NCBI GenBank assembly: GCA_030044775.1
Contig: JASICF010000129.1
Coordinates: 1 to 5,067, forward strand
DNA: 5,067 bases
Direction of reading: 5' to 3'
Source of the DNA: Candidatus Sulfotelmatobacter sp.
GTDB lineage: Bacteria > Acidobacteriota > Terriglobia > Terriglobales > Acidobacteriaceae
Shown here: piece after piece, positions 1-5,067 of the stretch
Layout of the letters: each line of letters begins with the position of its first letter
Position numbering within the stretch: the stretch's first letter is position 1
Notes under the pieces: model-generated
Seen by the model: only the letters and a program-made list of their open reading frames with translations
The model's database searches: none
What the model was told of the DNA's origin: nothing
Position numbers and translations under genes: made by a program

Positions 1-2463
1 GCGTCACCGACGCCTGCCGCATCAGGTTCTTCTGCGACCACTTCCGACGTAACCACCAGCGGCGGAACCGAGAATGCCGTGCCCTTGTTCACCACCTCGA
101 CGAACATCCAGAATTCGATTCTCGTGCAGAGTGGGAGAGCGGCGATCAGTGTAGCCGGCAAACTGAACCTGCCAGCGACCGGCATTGCCACATCATCTGC
201 GGGCAAGGATTCGCAGGTGCAAACCCTCGTGGCATCCTCGTACAACAGCAGCACGAGTGCGGCGGTGACGCAGACCTTCCAGTGGCAAGCTGAGCCTGCA
301 GGCAACGACACGTCGTCACCATCAGGCAGCCTCAACCTGCTGTTCGGGTCGGGAACGACAACTCCAGCCGAGACTGGCCTTAATATCGCCAGCAACGGTC
401 TGATCACTTTCGCCACCGGGCAGACATTTCCCGGAACCGGCGATGGCACTATCACCGGCGTGACCGCGGGAACGGATCTCACCGGCGGCGGCACCAGCGG
501 CAATGTGACGCTGAACGTCAACACCTCGGCGCTCAACTCCACCTACGCGCAACTGGGCGCGGCCAACACCTTCACCGGCAATCAGGCGATTACCGGCAAT
601 CTCACCGACACCGGCAACATTACAGCCACCGGGTCGATCAGTGCCGCTTCGGAGACCGTTACGAGTACCACCGGGACCGCAGTGAATGTCACCGGTCTGA
701 TCCAGGGCTTGTACGTAACCGCGACCGCGACAACCGATCCCGTTGCCGTGAACGCGGCCACATCGAACGGCACCGCTGTCTACGGGCAAGACAGTGGGAC
801 CAATTCCACCTCGACTGGCGTTCTCGGTCTCTCGTCAAGCCCCACCGGGGTTGGCGTTCTGGGTGAGGCCAACAACTCCAGCAGCTCTTCTCAAGGCGTC
901 GGCGTTTACGGCACCAGTGCCAGTCAGACAGGGATTGGCGTGGAAGGGCGGGCTAGCGCAGCCAGCGGAGAGTTTGGCATCGGCGTTTACGGCACGGCCG
1001 CGAACCTTCTTGGGATTGGCGTAGAAGGAAATGCCACCGGCGCTTATGGGTTGGGAGGCCTTTTCTACGGCGGGCCGTCGGGATCCGCGTCCGGGGGCAG
1101 CGGCTTGCTGGCGTATGGAGGCGCCGACACGAGCTCCGCAGGGTACGGTGCAGGCAATGGCGGCACCCTCCAGGGAGGGCTCTCCGCCAATGGACAGGGA
1201 GGGGACGGACTTGACGCTTACGCGGGCGGCACCAATTCGAGTACACAGACCGGCGGAAATGGCGTCCTCGCGTTTGCGGGAATCGGCGCTGGCTATGCCG
1301 ACGGCTTTCCCATTGCCGGCGTCTCCGCGGTCGGGCCGTACTCGGGAACATCATCCGGGAGCGATGGACCGGGCGTTTTTGGAAGCGACAGCACGATGAG
1401 TAGCACTGGGGGCGGTTATCTCGGTTTTGATATTGGGGTCTGGGGCGACGCGGGGCAGGGACAATACGGCGTCATCGGCACGGGAGAGAACTCTATTGCA
1501 GTACTCGGCGAGAACAACTCAAGTTCGCGCCCTGCCTTATCGGCGCAGAACCAATCCTCCTCCTCGACCGCGCAAGCCATCGTGGCCTCTGACTCGTCGT
1601 TGTCAGAAGCCATCGCCATCATCGGCGGCACCGGCTGCAGTGGCACGATGGGCATACAGTTCGCCCTCGGCGGTATGTCTTCGAACTGCGAGAACTACAC
1701 ACTGCAGGGCGACGGCAGCGGCAACACCTATCTGAACGCCAGCGGTTCCGGCAAAATCGTTTTCCGTATCAACAACGGAAGCAATCCTTCGCCGATGGCT
1801 GTGAACAACAACGGCTCGGTGACCATCGGCACGTTGGACGTAACGAATTCGCTGACTAAGCCCTCCGGTTCATTCAAAATCGACCACCCGCTCGATCCGG
1901 CGAACAAGTATCTCTACCACTCCTTCGTCGAATCGCCCGACATGATGAACATTTACAACGGCAACATCGCCACCGACGGCGAAGGCCTGGCGACAGTGAC
2001 CCTGCCGGATTGGTTCGAAGCTCTCAACAAAGATTTTCGCTATCAACTGACGGTGATTGGTCAGTTTGCCCAAGCCATCGTCGCGCACAAAATCGAGAAC
2101 AATCAATTTCAGATCAGAACCAGTTTGCCGAACGTCGAAGTTTCGTGGCAGGTCACGGGCATTCGCCAGGATGCCTTTGCCAACGCCCACCGCATCCAGA
2201 CGGAAGTCGAAAAAGCTCCGCAGGATCGCGGGCACTATCTGCATCCGGAACTTTTTGGCGCGCCGGAAACGGCACGCATCGGCTACGAAGCGCCGTCAGT
2301 ATTGGCGCCGGCCGAAGTGAGGTCGGCAGATGCCTCGGCCCCGCATCATGGCGCGATCACGCGGCGCACGCCTCCCATCCAACACCGGCCACTGCCCGCG
2401 CCGCGAAAACTTCCCGCGGTTCAGACTCCGCCGAAACCGATCACAACCCAGGCGTCGCGATAG
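1..2463 (+). CDS. Large fibre-like repeat protein with conserved C-terminal module, 5' partial
   Basis: Frame 1 is open from the first base to a TAG at 2461-2463, giving 820 visible residues; the true start lies upstream. A GTG at 79 is a poor start: it has no Shine-Dalgarno, and the motif it falls in (NAVPLFTTSTNIQNSILVQSG) begins before it. Visible order: Ser/Thr-rich segment (residues 1-140); phage-tail-fibre-like segment with TAGTDLTGGGTSGNVTLN and AQLGAANTFTGNQ (about 145-220); G-[VI]-G-V-x-G repeats (about 256-352); Gly/Ser-rich stretch (353-515); a segment with two cysteines (546 and 563) that could pair; a compact, less repetitive module from SFKIDHPLDP through YLYHSF, NIYNGN and VSWQVTGIRQDAF to YLHPELFG (about 624-752); then a Pro-rich, basic tail. 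Composition suggests an extracellular beta-helical or trimeric fibre. I know the C-terminal module only as a recurrent end of uncharacterised bacterial proteins and cannot name a function. It could act as a folding or trimerisation cap, as S74 does in the neighbouring gene, but that is inference. Coding is secure; function is not. Confidence 0.88.
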   Translation, partial: ASPTPAASGSSATTSDVTTSGGTENAVPLFTTSTNIQNSILVQSGRAAISVAGKLNLPATGIATSSAGKDSQVQTLVASSYNSSTSAAVTQTFQWQAEPAGNDTSSPSGSLNLLFGSGTTTPAETGLNIASNGLITFATGQTFPGTGDGTITGVTAGTDLTGGGTSGNVTLNVNTSALNSTYAQLGAANTFTGNQAITGNLTDTGNITATGSISAASETVTSTTGTAVNVTGLIQGLYVTATATTDPVAVNAATSNGTAVYGQDSGTNSTSTGVLGLSSSPTGVGVLGEANNSSSSSQGVGVYGTSASQTGIGVEGRASAASGEFGIGVYGTAANLLGIGVEGNATGAYGLGGLFYGGPSGSASGGSGLLAYGGADTSSAGYGAGNGGTLQGGLSANGQGGDGLDAYAGGTNSSTQTGGNGVLAFAGIGAGYADGFPIAGVSAVGPYSGTSSGSDGPGVFGSDSTMSSTGGGYLGFDIGVWGDAGQGQYGVIGTGENSIAVLGENNSSSRPALSAQNQSSSSTAQAIVASDSSLSEAIAIIGGTGCSGTMGIQFALGGMSSNCENYTLQGDGSGNTYLNASGSGKIVFRINNGSNPSPMAVNNNGSVTIGTLDVTNSLTKPSGSFKIDHPLDPANKYLYHSFVESPDMMNIYNGNIATDGEGLATVTLPDWFEALNKDFRYQLTVIGQFAQAIVAHKIENNQFQIRTSLPNVEVSWQVTGIRQDAFANAHRIQTEVEKAPQDRGHYLHPELFGAPETARIGYEAPSVLAPAEVRSADASAPHHGAITRRTPPIQHRPLPAPRKLPAVQTPPKPITTQASR
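895..1056 (+). repeat. Two 81-bp (27-residue) G-V-G-V-x-G repeats within the fibre gene
   Basis: Two adjacent 27-residue units start at 895 and 976. Each has a G-[VI]-GVYGT core followed about 12 residues later by a GIGVEG core. The DNA is also similar: ggcgtttacggcac recurs at the same place in both units, 81 bp apart. Looser versions (GVLGL, GVGVLGE) lie upstream from about 810, and related GVxG motifs recur to about 1515. A regular Gly-Val period like this fits a beta-helix or beta-roll shaft. Confidence 0.75.
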
Positions 2464-2473
2464 ACGCCTGGGT
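2446..2473 (+). terminator. Perfect 11-bp hairpin enclosing the stop codon of the fibre gene
   Basis: ACCCAGGCGTC (2446-2456) and GACGCCTGGGT (2463-2473) are perfect reverse complements separated by the 6-nt loop GCGATA. The first two bases of the TAG stop are in the loop and its last base opens the 3' arm. The stem is GC-rich, but only three T follow (2476-2478), so it is a weak candidate for an intrinsic terminator. It may instead be an attenuating or 3'-end-protecting structure between this gene and the next one 84 nt away. The structure is seen directly; the role is inferred. Confidence 0.5.
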
Positions 2474-2534
2474 AGTTTCCCGCAACCACGCTTCGCCAAA
2501 AACGTTTTCAAACTGACTAAGCAGTCATCAGCAA

Positions 2535-2540
2535 AAGGAG
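2535..2540 (+). promoter_or_regulatory. Shine-Dalgarno of the 267-residue protein
   Basis: AAGGAG lies 7 nt before the ATG at 2548, a strong, well-spaced ribosome binding site. It fixes the start immediately before the signal peptide. Confidence 0.85.
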
Positions 2541-2547
2541 AACAGAA

Positions 2548-3351
2548 ATGACAAACACCACGATCCGCTACGGAAAACTATTGGCTCGAATCGCGATCTC
2601 GCTGGTTGCAATTTCCAGCCTCGCGCAGGCGCAGAGCTTACCCAATAACAACTACACCAACTTTCCCATGATCGGTCTGGTTCGCGGGCAGACGTTGCAG
2701 ATTAATGTGGTCGCGTACCCGCCCGATCCCTGTTTTGCCACGCTCGGCTTTCAGAACAGCAGCGGCACTCCCGTCGGTTCCGCCTTGACCGTCACTCTGC
2801 AAGCCGGGCAGTCGGCATCGCTTGCGCTCAATGGCGATACGCTGACGAACGTTCCGGGGCAGCGCGTGGAAATTCTGGCGACTGCGGTGCCGACCGTCGG
2901 CGTAGCGAGCCAATGCGACGCCTCGGCGGAGGTCTACGACAATATTTTGGAAATTTCCAGCGTGGTCGTTCCAGGTACGCTCGGCTACACGTCTGATCCC
3001 CAGTTCGGCATGATCGGCGTCACCGAACTGCAAACGGCACAGCTGAATGTAGTGGCATTTCCGACAGACCCATGCATCGGAACGCTCAGCTTCGTCAACA
3101 GCAGCGGGGTTCAGGTGGGGAACGCGATGAATGTTCAACTGGCGCCCGGCCAGGCGACGTTCCTCGCGTTGCCGGGCAGCACGCTGGTGACGAAGTTGGG
3201 GCAACGCGCAGAGGTGCAGCCGGTGGTTTCGTCTTCGAACGGAGGCTGTATCGCGTCAGCCGAAGTCTATATCAACGGCTTGGGAACGACTTCGACCTTC
3301 TTTCCGACTGACCCATGCGGCCCGTCGAGCAGCAGTTGCACGGCGTTTTGA
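2548..3351 (+). CDS. Secreted two-repeat cysteine-containing protein of unknown function
   Basis: This is a complete 267-residue product starting at an ATG with a good Shine-Dalgarno. The N-terminus (basic start, hydrophobic core about 11-24, then AQA before Q29) is a classical Sec signal peptide. The mature protein is two homologous repeats, residues 39-132 and 153-243. They share F-x-MIG, a Q-[IL]-NVVA-[YF]-P-x-DPC strand, a [FV]-x-NSSG turn, an x-GQ-x-[AS] turn, a GQR segment and a closing SAEVY. Each has one Cys in DPC (62, 176) and one shortly before SAEVY (123, 234), spaced alike (61 and 58), so one disulfide per domain is plausible. The 24-residue tail repeats FPTDPC (252-257) and adds Cys264. 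The pattern suggests two extracellular beta-sandwich-like domains. I do not recognise the family. It sits between two fibre-type genes, 84 nt after one and 63 nt before the other, so it may be a partner in the same surface structure (inference). Its 3' end was copied in the downstream duplication. Confidence 0.9.
   Translation: MTNTTIRYGKLLARIAISLVAISSLAQAQSLPNNNYTNFPMIGLVRGQTLQINVVAYPPDPCFATLGFQNSSGTPVGSALTVTLQAGQSASLALNGDTLTNVPGQRVEILATAVPTVGVASQCDASAEVYDNILEISSVVVPGTLGYTSDPQFGMIGVTELQTAQLNVVAFPTDPCIGTLSFVNSSGVQVGNAMNVQLAPGQATFLALPGSTLVTKLGQRAEVQPVVSSSNGGCIASAEVYINGLGTTSTFFPTDPCGPSSSSCTAF
2662..3276 (+). repeat. Internal duplication: two ~93-residue domains within one gene
   Basis: Repeat A (2662-2943) and repeat B (3004-3276) align along their length, with the first Cys exactly 23 residues after the opening Phe in both. 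A 20-residue linker separates them. The divergence indicates an old intragenic duplication. Confidence 0.85.
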
Positions 3352-3651
3352 CGATCGCGAAATGAAGTTTCCAGTCAAGGATGCAATGCAGATAACGACA
3401 AGAAGGGAACTGCCATGAAAAAGTCGCAGATTCAGACGTTGTGGCTTGCGGTACCAGCAGTGATCTTGCTGGCGTGGACCGGCGCGTGGGCCCAGACTAA
3501 CACCAAATACGGTACCGGGGCGCTGCACTCTAACACGAGCGACGACAACAGCGCATTTGGTTATGACGCGCTCTACAATAACACCGGCAACTACGACGGC
3601 GGGACGGGCACCTACAACACTGCCATCGGCGCCGAGGCGCTTTACTACAAC
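3256..3651 (+). repeat. Tandem duplication, copy 1 (visible homologous part)
   Basis: This stretch covers the last codons of the 267-residue protein, the 63-nt spacer and the first 79 codons of the S74 gene. It matches 4675-5067. From 3274 onward the offset is 1417 bp at every landmark checked (fossil start, stop codon, start codon, and the last codons in the window). The full unit presumably runs to about 4673, just after the S74 gene. Confidence 0.88.
3401..3406 (+). promoter_or_regulatory. Shine-Dalgarno of the S74-domain protein
   Basis: AGAAGG lies 8 nt before the ATG at 3415. It is weaker than the AAGGAG found at the corresponding position of the downstream paralogue, so the two copies may be translated at different rates. 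Confidence 0.65.
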
Positions 3652-4650
3652 ACCACGGGCAGCAGTGACACCGCCGCTGGGTCCTTCGCGCTTTACTACA
3701 ACACCACGGGCGGCAACAATACTGCCAACGGCGCTTGGGCGCTTGAGTTTAACAACTCGGGCACCCACAACACCGCCAGCGGCGCCGGTGCGCTTAACTC
3801 CAACACCACGGGCAGCTATAACGACGCGAGCGGTGCCTATGCGCTCCTCGACAACCTCACGGGCGACTCCAACACCGCAAGCGGGTACTACGCGCTCATT
3901 CACGGCAACAGTTGCTGCAACGTTGCCGACGGATACCAGGCTTTACTTGAAGTCACGAGCGGACAAGCCAATACAGGCGTTGGCCACAACGCGGGAGCGA
4001 CCGCTGACTCTTCCGATATCACAGGAAATAACAACACCTTCCTTGGGACCGGGACGACCCTGAGCACGGGTTCTCTCACCAACGCCAGCGCCATCGGCGC
4101 GAATGCTGAGGTTGCCGAAAGTAATGCGCTGGTGCTGGGGAGCATTAACGGCGTGAATGGGCAGACCGTCACCGTCAAAGTCGGCATCGGCACCACCACG
4201 CCCACGAACGTCTTCACGATTGCCAACGGCGCAGGTGACGCTATCGCCGAGGGATGGAGCACCTACAGTTCGCGCCGCTGGAAAACCAATATTCAGACGC
4301 TGCCCGATGCGCTGGCCAAGGTGGAGCAACTCCGCGGCGTCTCCTATGACTTGAAAAATTCCGGCAAGCACGAGATCGGAGTGATCGCCGAAGAGGTAGG
4401 CGCCGTTCTTCCCGAGGTGGTTAGTTACGAAGAGAACGGAACGGACGCCCGCGGTGTCGATTACAGCCGGCTGACAGCGCTGTTGATCGAAGCCACTAAG
4501 GAACAACAGGCGCTGATTGCCAAACAACAGGCACAGATCGCACAGCTCACTTCCCAGGTGAAGGCTATTCGGGCCTCACTCAAAACCAATGGTCAAACCG
4601 GCTCTGAAGCTCACAGGGTGAAGACCCAAGCCCCGCTGGTGCGGGATTAG
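3415..4650 (+). CDS. Secreted YadA-head-like repeat protein with C-terminal peptidase S74 (intramolecular chaperone) domain
   Basis: This is a complete 411-residue product. Residues 1-26 form a signal peptide (MKK start, hydrophobic core, AWA before Q27). Residues 31-177 are head repeats of the type N-T-A-x-G-x-x-A-L-x-x-N-T-T-G, with the A-L pairs mostly 17 residues apart, resembling trimeric-autotransporter head beta-rolls. Residues 186-280 are a head/neck-like transition including VKVGIGTTTPTN. The S74 domain starts at Y284-SSRRWK: Ser285 and Lys290 have the S-x-x-R-x-K spacing of the known autocleavage dyad, followed by GVIAEEV (322-328) and a Y-SRLTALLIEA helix. Residues about 358-390 are a Gln/Lys-rich coiled coil. 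In phage tailspikes and MYRF this domain trimerises the protein and then cuts itself off before the Ser; here that would leave residues 27-284 as the mature fibre (inference). The only cysteines are an adjacent pair, 167-168, inside one repeat. No outer-membrane anchor barrel is present. A paralogue begins 181 nt downstream. Confidence 0.92.
   Translation: MKKSQIQTLWLAVPAVILLAWTGAWAQTNTKYGTGALHSNTSDDNSAFGYDALYNNTGNYDGGTGTYNTAIGAEALYYNTTGSSDTAAGSFALYYNTTGGNNTANGAWALEFNNSGTHNTASGAGALNSNTTGSYNDASGAYALLDNLTGDSNTASGYYALIHGNSCCNVADGYQALLEVTSGQANTGVGHNAGATADSSDITGNNNTFLGTGTTLSTGSLTNASAIGANAEVAESNALVLGSINGVNGQTVTVKVGIGTTTPTNVFTIANGAGDAIAEGWSTYSSRRWKTNIQTLPDALAKVEQLRGVSYDLKNSGKHEIGVIAEEVGAVLPEVVSYEENGTDARGVDYSRLTALLIEATKEQQALIAKQQAQIAQLTSQVKAIRASLKTNGQTGSEAHRVKTQAPLVRD
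3505..3945 (+). repeat. 17-residue (51-bp) head repeats in the S74-domain protein
   Basis: The A-L pairs fall at residues 36, 52, 75, 92, 109, 126, 143, 160 and 176, giving steps of 16, 23, 17, 17, 17, 17, 17 and 16. The 23 step comes from a roughly six-residue insertion around GGTGTYN. At DNA level a 24-nt stretch at 3637-3660 recurs exactly at 3688-3711, 51 bp later, which points to recent unit duplication or exchange within the array. Confidence 0.88.
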
Positions 4651-4674
4651 CGCAAAGGGGGATGACGTGTCACT

Positions 4675-4768
4675 TCGGCTGAAGTGTCTCAACGGCTTGG
4701 GAATGACTTCGACCTTCATTCCGACTGACCCATGCGGCCCGTCGAGCGGCAGTTGCAAGGCATTTTGA
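4675..4768 (+). pseudogene. Fossil 3' fragment of the upstream two-repeat protein gene
   Basis: This is a decayed copy of about the last 30 codons of the gene at 2548-3351, including its TGA (4766-4768). A net 2-nt loss near 4685-4690 breaks the frame between the SAEV part and the tail, and there is no signal peptide, first repeat or upstream body. An ACG-to-ATG change at 4703 opens a 21-codon frame to the old stop. It has no convincing Shine-Dalgarno, so I do not call it a gene. The fragment is best read as a passenger of the tandem duplication. Confidence 0.85.
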
Positions 4769-4816
4769 CGATCGCGAAATGAAGTTTCTGACCAAAGATG
4801 TAATGCAGACGACGAT

Positions 4817-4822
4817 AAGGAG
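4817..4822 (+). promoter_or_regulatory. Shine-Dalgarno of the downstream paralogue
   Basis: AAGGAG lies 9 nt before the ATG at 4832. Purine transitions relative to copy 1 bring this site closer to the consensus. Confidence 0.8.
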
Positions 4823-4831
4823 AAAACTGCC

Positions 4832-5067
4832 ATGAAAAAGTCGAAGATACAGACATTGTGGCTTGCAGTGCCAGCGGTGATCTTGTTGGCGTGGGTTCCG
4901 GTCTCAGCCCAAAACACCGCCTACGGGACCGGGGCGCTGCATTCCAACACGGAGGGGGGTTACAACAGCGCGTTTGGCTATGACGCGCTCTACAACAACA
5001 CGGGCAACTACAACGCCGGCACGGGCAGCCTGAACACTGCCATCGGTGCCGAGGCGCTTCTTTCCAA
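4832..5067 (+). CDS. Paralogue of the S74-domain head-repeat protein, 3' partial
   Basis: An ATG with a strong Shine-Dalgarno opens a frame that stays open to the window end (78 full codons). Residues 1-26 form a signal peptide nearly identical to the upstream paralogue up to W21; the segment before the cleavage site then differs (VPVSA in place of TGAWA). The mature part begins with the same head repeats (YGTGALHSNT, NSAFGYDALYNNTGNY, NTAIGAEAL), including the same longer third step. By homology it should continue through head repeats to an S74 domain, but that part is not visible. The differences cluster in the exposed-looking loops between repeat cores, as expected for diverging surface proteins. 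Confidence 0.88.
   Translation, partial: MKKSKIQTLWLAVPAVILLAWVPVSAQNTAYGTGALHSNTEGGYNSAFGYDALYNNTGNYNAGTGSLNTAIGAEALLS

Larger units (their letters stand above)
4675..5067 (+). repeat. Tandem duplication, copy 2 (cut by the window edge)
   Basis: This is the second copy of the unit. The segment matching gene 2's 3' end is identical at 73 of 78 bases (4691-4768). The spacer matches at 51 of 63 (4769-4831). The coding start matches at about 62 of 79 aligned residues, with two compensating one-codon indels near residues 28 and 43. Homology fades upstream of about 4675, which marks the junction. The copy continues past the window. Confidence 0.88.

Noticed and set aside
79..81. GTG as the true start of the large fibre gene
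   Set aside because: There is no Shine-Dalgarno, no signal peptide follows, the frame is open to the window edge, and the conserved-looking motif begins upstream of it.
322..1354. Minus-strand open frames (322-789, 582-773, 953-1354) opposite the fibre gene
   Set aside because: They are antisense to a well-supported gene, with Arg/Gly/Cys-rich translations typical of the reverse of GC-rich repeats and no recognisable domain.
2474..2534. A promoter between the fibre gene and gene 2
   Set aside because: No convincing paired -35 and -10 boxes; only isolated T-rich patches are visible.
2010..2551. Other-frame and minus-strand reading frames around the end of the fibre gene (2010-2516, 2296-2511, 2330-2551)
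   Set aside because: Mostly overlap the conserved C-terminal module in another frame; Arg/Ser-rich with no family resemblance or ribosome site.
3637..3711. Short direct repeats as a CRISPR array
   Set aside because: The repeats are in frame, encode a protein head repeat, and the intervening segments are similar to each other rather than unique spacers.
3256..3903. Minus-strand 215-codon frame with repeated VxxARGVVVKR motifs
   Set aside because: The apparent repeats are the reverse reading of the 51-bp head repeats of the + strand gene.
3557..4063. Plus-strand Thr/Arg-rich repeat frame
   Set aside because: A shifted reading of the same head-repeat DNA; periodicity is inherited and no start signal is present.
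4632..4686. Small hairpins CCCGC-TGGT-GCGGG (4632-4645) and CACTTC-GGCT-GAAGTG (4671-4686) as terminators
   Set aside because: The stems are only 5 and 6 bp and neither is followed by a T run; the second partly derives from the gene 2 fossil.
4576..4917. Minus-strand 113-codon frame spanning the spacer
   Set aside because: It crosses the S74 gene end, the fossil and the start of the paralogue, all explained on the + strand; no domain or start signal.
1..5067. Prophage tail-fibre locus
   Set aside because: The fibre motifs and S74 domain are phage-like, but the proteins with visible N-termini have signal peptides and no phage structural, assembly or lysis gene is present.

Overview
The window looks like bacterial chromosome: GC-rich, gene-dense, with all credible genes on the + strand. 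It encodes a cluster of exported, low-complexity, repeat-built, probably fibrous proteins. The mix of fibre-like Ser/Thr/Gly/Asn-rich proteins, a C-terminal 'FKIDHPLDP...YLYHSF' module and a YadA-head-like protein ending in a peptidase S74 chaperone domain reminds me of soil Acidobacteria (Terriglobia). That assignment is from memory and is tentative. No tRNA, rRNA, CRISPR array, transposase or phage structural or packaging gene is visible.

Layout. (1) 1-2463: a large fibre-like protein, open at the left edge, so its true start lies outside the window. It runs from a phage-fibre-like segment through G-V-G-V-x-G repeats and a Gly-rich stretch to a compact conserved C-terminal module and a Pro-rich basic tail. 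A perfect 11-bp hairpin wraps its stop codon. (2) 2548-3351: a 267-residue secreted protein made of two homologous repeats of about 93 residues, each with two cysteines, plus a short Cys-containing tail. (3) 3415-4650: a secreted protein with 17-residue head repeats, an S74 domain with an apparently intact Ser/Lys dyad, and a C-terminal coiled coil. (4) 4651-4831: a spacer holding a decayed copy of the 3' end of gene 2. (5) 4832-5067: the start of a paralogue of gene 3, cut by the right edge.

The most informative structure is a tandem duplication with a period of 1417 bp. The copied unit starts inside the last codons of gene 2, so each copy of the S74-type gene carries a fragment of gene 2 plus its own leader and ribosome binding site. 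The second fragment has lost its reading context and remains as a fossil of the duplication junction.

Working together (inference): all the visible N-termini carry signal peptides, and all the products look like extracellular beta-rich filaments or their partners. The two long proteins end in different C-terminal modules, one a known trimerisation chaperone (S74) and one unassigned. The locus could therefore be a surface-fibre locus that expands by tandem duplication. No YadA-type membrane anchor barrel is visible, so how the fibres stay on the cell is unknown.
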